Part shown: piece after piece, positions 1 to 4,999 of the stretch | Numbering within the stretch: position 1 is the first letter of the stretch | How the letters are laid out: each line of letters starts with the position of its first letter | From: Pseudomonadota bacterium | GTDB lineage: Bacteria; Pseudomonadota; Gammaproteobacteria; Burkholderiales; Burkholderiaceae_D | Assembly: GCA_023416415.1 (NCBI GenBank) | Contig: JAEZHR010000008.1 | Coordinates: forward strand, 1 to 12,212 | Length of the DNA: 12,212 nucleotides | Reading direction: 5' to 3' | Notes under the pieces: model-generated | Seen by the model: only the letters and a program-made list of their open reading frames with translations | Databases searched by the model: none | Told to the model about the DNA's origin: nothing | Program-made: the position numbers and the translations under genes

Positions 1-1
1 G

Positions 2-286
2 GACAAATATGATCGCCAGTTCATCCAGGACAGTGGGCGGGTACGTGCTGCCGATCCCGCGATCCTCCGACCGTTCGAAAGAATCTTGCTCGATGCCTGG
101 GAGGCCGAGCCCTTGACCGATCCGGAGATCATCGCTTTCTTCGACGAATATGTGACCGATTCGCTGGCGGGCTTCGGCATTGACCTGACACGGGCGACCG
201 AACATCGCTGGCTCTACCAAGGCGGCGACTCGACAATTGATTACGCCAGGCGCGAGGCAGGGCTGGCGGAACCGACAGCCGCTTGA
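2..286 (+). CDS. C-terminal part of an unidentified protein, possibly DUF2235/Tle1-like
   Basis: The frame is open from the left edge to a TGA at 284-286, giving the last 94 residues of a longer protein whose start lies outside the window. A TTG at 86 could act as a start but has no convincing ribosome site, and the frame continues upstream of it, so a truncated gene is the better reading. Visible features are an acidic stretch (DAWEAEPLTDPEI), then FFDEYVTDSLAGFG, then RWLYQGGDS, and an Ala/Glu-rich tail. The D-S-x-A-G-F block followed by an aromatic/Gly-rich stretch resembles the C-terminal end of DUF2235 proteins, the alpha/beta-hydrolase family that includes type VI secretion phospholipase effectors (Tle1). 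This is recognition from memory and weak; the catalytic part is not visible. It is convergent with the Hsp20 operon. Confidence 0.55.
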   Translation, partial: DKYDRQFIQDSGRVRAADPAILRPFERILLDAWEAEPLTDPEIIAFFDEYVTDSLAGFGIDLTRATEHRWLYQGGDSTIDYARREAGLAEPTAA

Positions 287-290
287 ACTC

Positions 291-312
291 AGGTCGGGAC
301 CCAGCCCGACCT
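291..312. terminator. Hairpin between convergent genes, possible terminator
   Basis: A perfect 8-bp inverted repeat (AGGTCGGG at 291-298 and CCCGACCT at 305-312) with a 6-nt loop sits in the 42-bp gap between the stop of the left gene and the stop of the third Hsp20 gene. Neither strand has a following T run, so it would be a weak or factor-assisted terminator. It may also protect 3' ends. Confidence 0.45.
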
Positions 313-328
313 TGTCATGCTGCGGAGT

Positions 329-835
329 TCAGTCGACCTGCACCGTCTGCCGTTTCGGCGCCGCCACCCGCTGCTTCGGAAGCTCGACCCGTAGCACGCC
401 GTCGCGATAGCTTGCCTTTGCCTGGTCTGCCAGCACATGCGCAGGAAGCGGCACGGCGCGCCGGAAGCTTCCATAGGCACATTGCAGCACACGGTAGCGG
501 CCTTCGGTCTCCTCGCGCTGAAATCTTTTCTCGCCACGCACGATCAGCGTGTTGTCTTCGACTTCGACATCGAGTTCGCTCTTCTCCATCCCTGGCACTT
601 CAAGCCGGACGACAACGCGTCTTTCGTCCTCGAACACGTCGCCACCCAGCATCGACCACCCAATCGATGGTAGGTAGAAGGTGTCGTCGACTTCCGATCG
701 GGCTGGCAGATCCGTCCGGTCTCCGGGCCGAAATCCGGTCAGCGCCGATGACGCGGTGCGCCGCAGGTGCTGCCAGCCTTCTGATACGGAATCCCAGAAC
801 GCGGCGAGGCCTTGCTTGAGTTCATCGAACATCAT
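329..835 (-). CDS. Small heat-shock protein, Hsp20/alpha-crystallin family (third of operon)
   Basis: This 168-residue small heat-shock chaperone should bind unfolding cytosolic proteins as oligomers, without ATP, and hold them for refolding by DnaK/DnaJ. An amphipathic N-terminal arm (about 1-45) is followed by the alpha-crystallin domain (about 60-155), with the family signatures LEVPGMEKSELDVEVEDN and YRDGVLRVELPK. A short Pro/Lys/Arg tail ends in VQVD, a loose form of the I-x-I/V anchoring motif. An in-frame GTG at 841 could start two codons earlier, but it overlaps the GGAGG at 841-845. The ATG at 835 sits five bases after that GGAGG, so it is preferred; another ATG follows at 832. The gene lies 48 bp downstream of the second Hsp20 gene and is probably co-transcribed with it. 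A hairpin immediately before the start covers the ribosome site. Confidence 0.93.
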   Translation of the reverse strand: MMFDELKQGLAAFWDSVSEGWQHLRRTASSALTGFRPGDRTDLPARSEVDDTFYLPSIGWSMLGGDVFEDERRVVVRLEVPGMEKSELDVEVEDNTLIVRGEKRFQREETEGRYRVLQCAYGSFRRAVPLPAHVLADQAKASYRDGVLRVELPKQRVAAPKRQTVQVD

Positions 836-853
836 ATCCACCTCCGAGGGGAT
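836..853 (-). promoter_or_regulatory. SD-sequestering hairpin before third Hsp20 gene
   Basis: On the minus strand the 18 bases directly before the ATG at 835 fold on themselves. AUCC pairs with GGAU and CCU pairs with AGG, with one bulged U and a CGG loop, giving seven base pairs. The Shine-Dalgarno GGAGG (841-845) is wholly within the loop and 3' arm. Such a short, bulged hairpin over a ribosome site is typical of RNA thermometers on hsp20 genes. The structure was derived by eye; function is inferred. Confidence 0.5.
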
Positions 854-883
854 GTATGCGCCGTTCCTTTCGGCGACCTTGAT

Positions 884-1279
884 TCAGGCGACCTTGACCT
901 CGATCTTGCGCGGCTGCGCGTGCTCTGCCTTCGGGATACGCAACTTGAGCACGCCGTTCTTGAACTCGGCCTGTGCCTTGTCGCTGTCGAGTTCGCGCGA
1001 GAGCGTAAAGACCCGGCGGTACCGCGGCAGGCGCACTTCGGCATGGCTAGACTCCATGCCTTCGGGCGTCTCCAGTTCAAGCTCGCCTTCGATCGTAAGG
1101 CTGTCGGACTCCAGGTGCAGTTGCAACCGCTCCTTCGGCACGCCCGGCAAGTCAGCCAGCAGCGTGATACCGGAAGCATCCTCGAACACGTCGACCAGCG
1201 GCAGCAGTGCCGGCTCGGGCCGCACGGCTTCCGGCTTCTGATCCGCTTTCTGGGTAGGAAGCTTGCTGTTATCGCTCAT
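884..1279 (-). CDS. Small heat-shock protein, Hsp20/alpha-crystallin family (second of operon)
   Basis: A 131-residue holdase of the Hsp20 family. A short, charged and probably disordered N-terminus (about 1-25, rich in Lys, Gln, Pro and Glu) leads into the alpha-crystallin domain (about 26-125). Signatures are LPLVDVFEDASGITLLADLP, FKNGVLKLRIPK and a tail KIEVKVA carrying I-x-V. It is shorter at the N-terminus than its two neighbours, which usually means smaller or different oligomers. GAGGAGGAA stands six bases before the ATG at 1279. Only 16 bp separate it from the stop of the first Hsp20 gene, so they share a transcript. Its ribosome site does not obviously pair with nearby pyrimidines, unlike those of the other two genes. 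Confidence 0.94.
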   Translation of the reverse strand: MSDNSKLPTQKADQKPEAVRPEPALLPLVDVFEDASGITLLADLPGVPKERLQLHLESDSLTIEGELELETPEGMESSHAEVRLPRYRRVFTLSRELDSDKAQAEFKNGVLKLRIPKAEHAQPRKIEVKVA

Positions 1280-1295
1280 GATCTGTTCCTCCTCG

Positions 1296-1736
1296 TTACT
1301 GGATCTCGATGCGACGCGGCTGAGTGGCTTCGCGTCGTTTCACGCTTACATGCAGAACGCCGTCGCGATACTTCGCAGACACGCTGTTCGGGTCGATGTC
1401 ATCGTCAGGCAGGCTGATCACCCGACGGAAGCGTCCAGCAAAGCGTTCGCCGATGTGCTGGGTCAGCTTTTCATCCTGCGGCGCATCGGAGTCGCGCTGC
1501 CCGGAAATGGTCAGTACGCCGCGTTCGAGATTGACCTCGATCGCGCTCGGGTCCAGGCCAGGAGCGAAAACATAGAGCTCGATCGATTGCGGCGTATTGC
1601 CGATGTTCACGGCCGGATAGCCGCTGCGGCCGACACCGCGAATGCTTGGGCCGCCTTCAAATGCCTGCTGCACTTCACGTTGCAGCCGGTCCAGTTCGGC
1701 GAACAGATCGCCAGGAAACGCCGTTCGAAACATCAT
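1296..1736 (-). CDS. Small heat-shock protein, Hsp20/IbpA-like (first of operon)
   Basis: A 146-residue Hsp20 chaperone and the promoter-proximal gene of the three-gene operon. The N-terminal arm has the pattern common in class A bacterial Hsp20s (FPGDLFAELDRLQREVQQAF). The alpha-crystallin domain spans about 42-138, with GYPAVNIGNTPQSIELYVFAPG, YRDGVLHVSVKR and the C-terminal anchor RRIEIQ (an I-x-I motif). An in-frame ATG exists at 1811, but the ATG at 1736 is chosen because AAAGGAGG lies five bases upstream and the added 25 residues would be Arg-rich and unlike the family; the next codon (1733) is also ATG. It probably works with the DnaJ homologue encoded divergently: Hsp20 proteins hold clients and the DnaK/DnaJ system refolds them. 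Confidence 0.94.
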   Translation of the reverse strand: MMFRTAFPGDLFAELDRLQREVQQAFEGGPSIRGVGRSGYPAVNIGNTPQSIELYVFAPGLDPSAIEVNLERGVLTISGQRDSDAPQDEKLTQHIGERFAGRFRRVISLPDDDIDPNSVSAKYRDGVLHVSVKRREATQPRRIEIQ

Positions 1737-1739
1737 CTT

Positions 1740-1762
1740 GTCCTCCTTTCCGTAGAGAGCAC
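1740..1762 (-). promoter_or_regulatory. ROSE-like RNA thermometer candidate before first Hsp20 gene
   Basis: On the minus strand the segment GUGCUCUCU (1762-1754) can pair imperfectly with AGGAGGAC (1747-1740), which holds the Shine-Dalgarno sequence. Pairs are G-C, U-A, a G opposite G, C-G, U-A, C-G and U-G. A G facing G inside an anti-SD strand containing UGCU is a hallmark of ROSE thermometers. The first base of the usual U-U/C-G-C-U core is G here. The predicted leader is about 97 nt, long enough for the upstream hairpins such elements carry. Assessed by eye only. Confidence 0.45.
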
Positions 1763-1839
1763 CGGGTTGCCCGTCATGTGGCCGCCGGCGAAATTTCTGG
1801 CGCGTCGGCAACGCAATGCCGTGTAAGCTGGTATGGACA

Positions 1840-1867
1840 AAATAGGAATGGGTCTTTGAATTTCAAT
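1840..1867 (-). promoter_or_regulatory. Candidate sigma-32 promoter for the Hsp20 operon
   Basis: On the minus strand, ATTGAAA (1867-1861) matches six of seven bases of the sigma-32 -35 element CTTGAAA. After a 13-bp spacer comes TCCTATTT (1847-1840), similar to the -10 CCCCATNT. Transcription would begin near 1833, about 97 nt before the first Hsp20 start. The -35 lies inside a small palindrome (TTGAA-T-TTCAA, 1856-1866). Confidence 0.45.
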
Positions 1868-1869
1868 AC

Positions 1870-1898
1870 CTTGATCTGCGCCCCGTGCGCCCCGATCT
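1870..1898 (+). promoter_or_regulatory. Candidate sigma-32 promoter for the cbpA-cbpM-trxC operon
   Basis: CTTGAT (1870-1875), then 14 bp, then CCCCGATCT (1890-1898) resembles the sigma-32 pattern CTTGAAA and CCCCATNT. Transcription would begin near 1905, leaving about 50 nt before the GTG start of the dnaJ-like gene. It lies back-to-back with the minus-strand candidate, so both operons could respond to heat together. Confidence 0.45.
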
Positions 1899-1956
1899 TG
1901 GTGAGGTAAAAAGGCATTTGTCGAGGTGACAACTGCAGGCAGGAAAGGAGCGGCAC

Positions 1957-2907
1957 GTGGAATATCAGGACTACTACAAGGTCCTGGGCGTGGCCCGGGA
2001 CGCGACGGAGGGGGATATCAAGAAAGCCTTCCGCCGCCTCGCGCGCAAGTATCACCCGGATCTTTCCAAGGAAGCCAATGCCGAAGAACGGATGAAGGAA
2101 CTCAACGAGGCCTTCGCGGTGCTGTCGGACCCGGAAAAGCGTGCCGCATACGATCAGCTTGGGCGCAATGCACGTGCCGGTCAGGAGTTTCGACCGCCGC
2201 CCGGTTGGGACAGCGGCTTCGAGTTTTCCGGCTCCGGCTTCTCCGAATCAGAGGCTGCGGGTTTTTCCGATTTCTTCTCGGAATTGTTCGGTCAGTCGGC
2301 ACGTACGAGCCGCGCACGCAGCGGCGGATCGCACACGCGCGGCGAGGACCACCATGCGAAGGTAATGCTGGATCTGGAAGATGCCTATCGCGGTGCACGA
2401 CGCAAGATATCCCTGCGCATGCCCAGTCTCGATGCACACGGACAGGTCGTGTTCGGTGAACACACGCTCGACGTGCAAATCCCGAAGGGAATTTACGAAG
2501 GCAAGCTGATTCGCCTTGCCGGCCAGGGTGGCCCGGGCCTGGGAGGCCCGCCGGGTGACCTGTATCTGGAAGTGCAATTTGCGCCCAGTCCCCGCTATCG
2601 CACCGAAGGTCGCGATGTCTACGCCACGCTGCCCCTCGCGCCATGGGAAGCGGCACTAGGGGCCCAGGTACATGCGGCGGTACCGGACGGGACGGTTGAG
2701 GTACGCATCCCGCCCGGCACCCAGGCGGGACGCAAACTGCGTCTGAAGGGACGGGGCATCCCTGGCACGGGTACAACGCCAGCCGGAAACCTCTACCTCG
2801 TCGTGGAGATCGCGCTGCCGCCGGCCACCGACCCGATAGCGCGCGCGTTGTACGAACGCATGGCGCGTGAAGTGAAGTTCAATCCGCGAACTGGAGGTGG
2901 GACATGA
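1957..2907 (+). CDS. cbpA: DnaJ-family co-chaperone, CbpA type
   Basis: A 316-residue J-domain co-chaperone that should deliver clients to DnaK and stimulate its ATPase; CbpA proteins also bind DNA. The J domain covers about 3-70 with the essential HPD at 33-35. A Gly/Phe/Ser-rich linker follows (about 76-125, with repeated GF and FSDFFSELFG). The two beta-rich client-binding domains and dimerisation end follow (about 130-310, including VQIPKGIYEGKLIRLAGQGG and VRIPPGTQAGRKLRLKGRG). No CXXCXGXG zinc-finger repeats are present, which marks the CbpA/type II class rather than canonical DnaJ. The start is GTG at 1957, with AAGGAG six bases upstream. The TGA overlaps the ATG of cbpM by four bases, indicating translational coupling. 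A sigma-32-like promoter lies upstream. Confidence 0.93.
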   Translation: MEYQDYYKVLGVARDATEGDIKKAFRRLARKYHPDLSKEANAEERMKELNEAFAVLSDPEKRAAYDQLGRNARAGQEFRPPPGWDSGFEFSGSGFSESEAAGFSDFFSELFGQSARTSRARSGGSHTRGEDHHAKVMLDLEDAYRGARRKISLRMPSLDAHGQVVFGEHTLDVQIPKGIYEGKLIRLAGQGGPGLGGPPGDLYLEVQFAPSPRYRTEGRDVYATLPLAPWEAALGAQVHAAVPDGTVEVRIPPGTQAGRKLRLKGRGIPGTGTTPAGNLYLVVEIALPPATDPIARALYERMAREVKFNPRTGGGT

Positions 2908-3209
2908 CACGCAATCTGACCGCCCTGCTCGTCGACGACGTCGGACTGAACCTGGACGAGCTTGCCGCCGGTTGCGCCGTCAGCCGCGAATGGGTGATTG
3001 AGCGGGTCGAGGCCGGCCTGCTGGAACGCGAAACGTTTCGTGAGGAATGGAAGTTTTCCGGAAGCGAACTATTGCGTGCCCGCCGAATGCGCGCGCTGGA
3101 GCGCGATTTCGAGGCCAATCCGGAACTGGCTGCCCTCACTGCAGACTTGTTCGAGGAAGTGGAACGCCTGCGCACGCGATTGCGGCGCGCAGGTGTGTCA
3201 ATGGAGTAA
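2904..3209 (+). CDS. cbpM: Chaperone modulator CbpM
   Basis: A 101-residue MerR-like helical protein. In the known CbpA/CbpM system it binds the J domain of CbpA and blocks its interaction with DnaK and its co-chaperone activity. An N-terminal winged-helix-like part (about 14-60) has the typical LDELAAGCAVSREWVIERVEAGLL. A charged C-terminal helix (about 60-98, RARRMRALERDFEANPEL then LFEEVERLRTRLRR) could form a short coiled coil. Length agrees with the E. coli protein of about 100 residues. It overlaps the end of cbpA by ATGA, so the modulator is made in step with its partner. Identification rests on both sequence style and position. Confidence 0.88.
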   Translation: MTRNLTALLVDDVGLNLDELAAGCAVSREWVIERVEAGLLERETFREEWKFSGSELLRARRMRALERDFEANPELAALTADLFEEVERLRTRLRRAGVSME

Positions 3210-3213
3210 AACC

Positions 3214-3639
3214 ATGCACATCGTTTGTCCGCACTGCCAGACCATCAACCGCCTGCCGGCCGAACGGCTTGGCGAACGCCCCGATTGCGGACGTTGCCAT
3301 CGTCCGCTGTTCGAAACAAAGCCACTGAATCTCGATACCGCTGCCTTCGAGCGCCAGCGTGAGCACAGCGACGTTGCGCTGCTGGTCGATTTCTGGGCAC
3401 CGTGGTGCGGCCCTTGCAAAACGATGGCGCCTGCCTTCGAGCAAGCCGCGGTGCAGCTTGAGCCGCAGTTTCGCCTTCTCAAGATCAACACCGACACGGA
3501 ACAGGAACTGAGCGCCCGTTATCAGATTCGAAGCATTCCGACGCTGATGCTGTTTCGCAATGGACGCGAAGTGGCGCGTCAGGCCGGCGCGCTGGGGACT
3601 GGCGACATTGTGCGCTGGGCGCGCAGCATCCCCCCTTGA
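3214..3639 (+). CDS. trxC: Thioredoxin 2 (TrxC) with N-terminal zinc finger
   Basis: A 141-residue cytosolic thiol-disulfide oxidoreductase, reduced by thioredoxin reductase. The N-terminal zinc site has two CXXC pairs, CPHC (5-8) and CGRC (25-28), the feature separating thioredoxin 2 from thioredoxin 1. The thioredoxin fold follows, with active site WCGPC (64-68) and the cis-proline loop RSIPT (P109). Length is normal for TrxC. The same frame is open upstream to 2998, but that stretch is a shadow of cbpM. The ATG at 3214 has GGAG seven bases upstream and starts exactly at the zinc finger. It follows cbpM by only 4 bp, so it belongs to the same operon; this would place it under heat-shock control, whereas E. 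coli trxC answers to OxyR. Confidence 0.95.
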   Translation: MHIVCPHCQTINRLPAERLGERPDCGRCHRPLFETKPLNLDTAAFERQREHSDVALLVDFWAPWCGPCKTMAPAFEQAAVQLEPQFRLLKINTDTEQELSARYQIRSIPTLMLFRNGREVARQAGALGTGDIVRWARSIPP

Positions 3640-3702
3640 GATGTCGCTGCCAGCACAGGCGAACTGCATCGCACGCAACAGGAATTCGCAGGAGGACTGC
3701 AA

Positions 3703-3891
3703 ATGCTGGAAAACCAGAAGGAAGACAAGTGCGCACTGCCGCGCTGCACCTGCTCGGTGCCGGTCAGTCAGGCCTATTGCAGCCAGGCGTGCCGAAGCGC
3801 GCACACCCATCCGGACGAACAGAGCACTGAATGCCCTTGCGGGCATGCCGACTGCGACTCGGCCGGCCCCAGCGGCGGCGTGACCGTCTGA
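3703..3891 (+). CDS. Small cysteine-rich metallothionein (SmtA/BmtA-like)
   Basis: This 62-residue protein has eight cysteines (10, 15, 17, 26, 30, 44, 46, 51) and histidines at 34, 36 and 48. The order CxC, then YCSQAC, then CGHxxC matches bacterial metallothioneins of the SmtA family, in which Cys and His ligands wrap a Zn4-type cluster and the YCS-x-AC part forms a zinc-finger-like fold. It should buffer or store zinc and possibly detoxify cadmium or copper. Relative to cyanobacterial SmtA it lacks the second Cys of the first cluster and the last Cys, and has an additional Cys44. AGGAGG precedes the ATG by seven bases. It lies 63 bp after trxC with no obvious promoter between, so it is probably the last gene of the cbpA operon, before a strong terminator. 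Confidence 0.85.
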   Translation: MLENQKEDKCALPRCTCSVPVSQAYCSQACRSAHTHPDEQSTECPCGHADCDSAGPSGGVTV

Positions 3892-3923
3892 CCAGACAAG
3901 CAAGCTGCCATGAACCCAGGCAA

Positions 3924-3954
3924 GAAAAAAGCCACGGCGTGCCGTGGCCTTTTT
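3924..3954. terminator. Bidirectional intrinsic terminator
   Basis: A perfect 7-bp GC-rich stem (GCCACGG at 3931-3937 and CCGTGGC at 3942-3948, loop CGTG) is flanked by seven A on the left and five T on the right. It therefore works as an intrinsic terminator in both directions. It separates the metallothionein gene (plus strand) from the convergent cytochrome genes (minus strand). Confidence 0.9.
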
Positions 3955-3970
3955 AACGTGGGCCGGGTTC

Positions 3971-4321
3971 TTACTTGCGCAGTACCAGCTCGCCGGGCAG
4001 GCTGTTCAGGTAGGCTGCGATGTTGCGAATTTCCTCGCGCGAGAGCGGCTTGACCTGGGCTTGCATGATGGCGTTGCCGCGACCGTTGGCGCCGTCGCCA
4101 CCGCGCTGGTAAGCAATCAGGGCCACTTCCAGGTAGTCGCGGTGCTGGCCAGCCAGCTTCGGATAGCTGGGATCGATCGGCTTGTTGTAGTCCGCGCCGT
4201 GGCAGGAAGCGCAGTTGTACTTCTCTGCAGCAGCCTTGCCGGCGGCGATGTCGGCAGCGGCGGCGTTGAACGAGAAGGCCGAGGCAGCCAGCGCAACGGC
4301 GAGGAGGAAAGGCTTGTTCAT
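3971..4321 (-). CDS. Class I monoheme cytochrome c (c553/c4-like), second of pair
   Basis: A 116-residue periplasmic electron carrier. An N-terminal signal peptide (about 1-23, hydrophobic core FLLAVALAASAFSF, cleavage expected near AAA-D) directs export. The heme attachment site is CASCH (37-41), and M86 in NAIMQA is the probable sixth heme ligand. The family pattern P-x-L-x-GQ-x3-Y (residues 54-63) and a C-terminal helix IRNIAAYLNSL are also present. This pattern is that of the c553/c4 half-domain group. A GGGGA ribosome site lies upstream of the ATG, and only 9 bp separate it from the preceding cytochrome gene. Its redox partner cannot be told from the window; no oxidase genes are adjacent. 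Confidence 0.9.
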   Translation of the reverse strand: MNKPFLLAVALAASAFSFNAAAADIAAGKAAAEKYNCASCHGADYNKPIDPSYPKLAGQHRDYLEVALIAYQRGGDGANGRGNAIMQAQVKPLSREEIRNIAAYLNSLPGELVLRK

Positions 4322-4330
4322 CGTATCCCC

Positions 4331-4651
4331 TTATTTCTGCTGGGCGTAGTAGGCGGCGAGGTCGGCGATGTCCTGGTCGGTCAGGCCGACGGCAATGCCG
4401 CGCATGCTCGGATTGGCGCGGTCGCCGCGCTTGTAGGCTTCCAGTGCCGCGGCAATGTACTGCGCGGACTGGCCCCCCAGCATCGGCACCCGATAGACCT
4501 CGGGGAAGGAGGCGCGGTAGCCTTCGATACCGTGGCAGCCGATGCACATCGCGTTCTTGTTCGCACCGGCCTTCGGATCGCCGACGATTTCCTGTGCGAC
4601 GGCGAGATTTGCAAGGCCCGCCAACGCTAGGAGCGCAAAGAGTTTTTTCAT
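4331..4651 (-). CDS. Class I monoheme cytochrome c (c553/c4-like), first of pair
   Basis: A 106-residue periplasmic cytochrome. The signal peptide is 1-19 (MKKLFALLALAGLANLAVA), heme binding is CIGCH (36-40) and the probable axial ligand is M83 in PSMRG. The LGGQSAQYIAAALEAYKRGD helix and the end DIADLAAYYA resemble one half of diheme cytochrome c4. The frame is open to 4816, but the upstream part is Arg-rich and would bury the signal peptide, so the ATG at 4651 is taken. No good Shine-Dalgarno is visible before it, which is odd. It is co-transcribed with the following cytochrome (9-bp gap), and divergent from the MoxR operon. Confidence 0.88.
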   Translation of the reverse strand: MKKLFALLALAGLANLAVAQEIVGDPKAGANKNAMCIGCHGIEGYRASFPEVYRVPMLGGQSAQYIAAALEAYKRGDRANPSMRGIAVGLTDQDIADLAAYYAQQK

Positions 4652-4797
4652 GGTCACGTGGGGCAGTAAGTAGAATTCATGAACTCGTCCACAAGCAGCC
4701 GCTGTGGATCGGGCCCGGGTTACTGGATAATCTCGGCGCGGCCTACCATGGCACCAGGAGGTCTTGACGGAATTCCGCTTGCGGTGTTTCGCTTTCC

Positions 4798-4815
4798 TGC
4801 AGCATTCGTGCTGCA
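4798..4815. repeat. Perfect 7-bp hairpin with TTCG loop
   Basis: TGCAGCA (4798-4804) and TGCTGCA (4809-4815) flank TTCG, an especially stable tetraloop if transcribed from the plus strand. On the minus strand the loop reads CGAA and the stem extends with GCTTT pairing to AAAGC across a short AGG bulge. There it would lie in the leader of the cytochrome operon. No T run follows, so it is not a standard terminator. Confidence 0.6.
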
Positions 4816-4862
4816 AAGCTCCCCGCGCTCGGCATTCTGCCTGCCTCCTTTGAAAGCACGAG

Positions 4863-4892
4863 ATTCTACATTACCAATGGCAATTCGGCCAA
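4863..4892 (-). promoter_or_regulatory. Candidate sigma-70 promoter for the cytochrome pair
   Basis: On the minus strand TTGGCC (4892-4887), an 18-bp spacer and TAGAAT (4868-4863) resemble -35 and -10 boxes. It would give a leader of about 200 nt to the first cytochrome gene, containing the CGAA-loop hairpin. Matches are moderate. Confidence 0.35.
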
Positions 4893-4920
4893 TAATTGAA
4901 GGGTCAACCCCTCTGCGGGC

Positions 4921-4945
4921 TTGACAATCCTTTCTCGCTTATACT
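4921..4945 (+). promoter_or_regulatory. Candidate promoter for the moxR operon (short spacer)
   Basis: TTGACA (4921-4926) is a perfect -35 and TATACT (4940-4945) a good -10, but they are only 13 bp apart against the usual 16-18. The pair may need an activator, or the true -10 may lie a few bases downstream. The predicted start would be about 50 nt before the ATG at 5000. Confidence 0.4.
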
Positions 4946-4999
4946 GAAAAACCCTTGCCGCATGTCGGCATCACGATAACAAACCAATATCCCCGACCC

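Larger units (their letters stand above)
4652..4999. other. Divergent intergenic region between cytochrome and moxR operons
   Basis: These 348 bp hold no convincing gene; an 81-codon plus-strand frame (4679-4924) lacks family character and a ribosome site. The region contains a 7-bp UUCG hairpin, a minus-strand promoter candidate and a plus-strand TTGACA/TATACT pair, each listed separately. The leader of the cytochrome operon would be about 200 nt if the minus candidate is right. Confidence 0.7.

Noticed and set aside
1261..1300. SD-masking hairpin for the second Hsp20 gene
   Set aside because: Only three or four weak pairs (TCC with GGA, or GATC with GATC over a long loop) can be drawn; not convincing.
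1737..1811. Upstream extension of the first Hsp20 protein to an ATG at 1811
   Set aside because: The extension is Arg-rich, not family-like, and passes through the AAAGGAGG that serves the ATG at 1736.
1737..1956. CIRCE/HrcA operator in the heat-shock divergent region
   Set aside because: No TTAGCACTC-N9-GAGTGCTAA-like repeat is present; only short palindromes near 1856-1866 and 1918-1932 (TTGTC/GACAA).
3136..3903. Minus-strand frame of 255 codons opposite trxC and the metallothionein gene
   Set aside because: The plus-strand genes have clear motifs and ribosome sites; the antisense frame has none.
4679..4924. Plus-strand frame of 81 codons in the divergent gap
   Set aside because: No ribosome site, Ser/Pro/Arg-rich with no family resemblance, and it overlaps promoter candidates and a hairpin.
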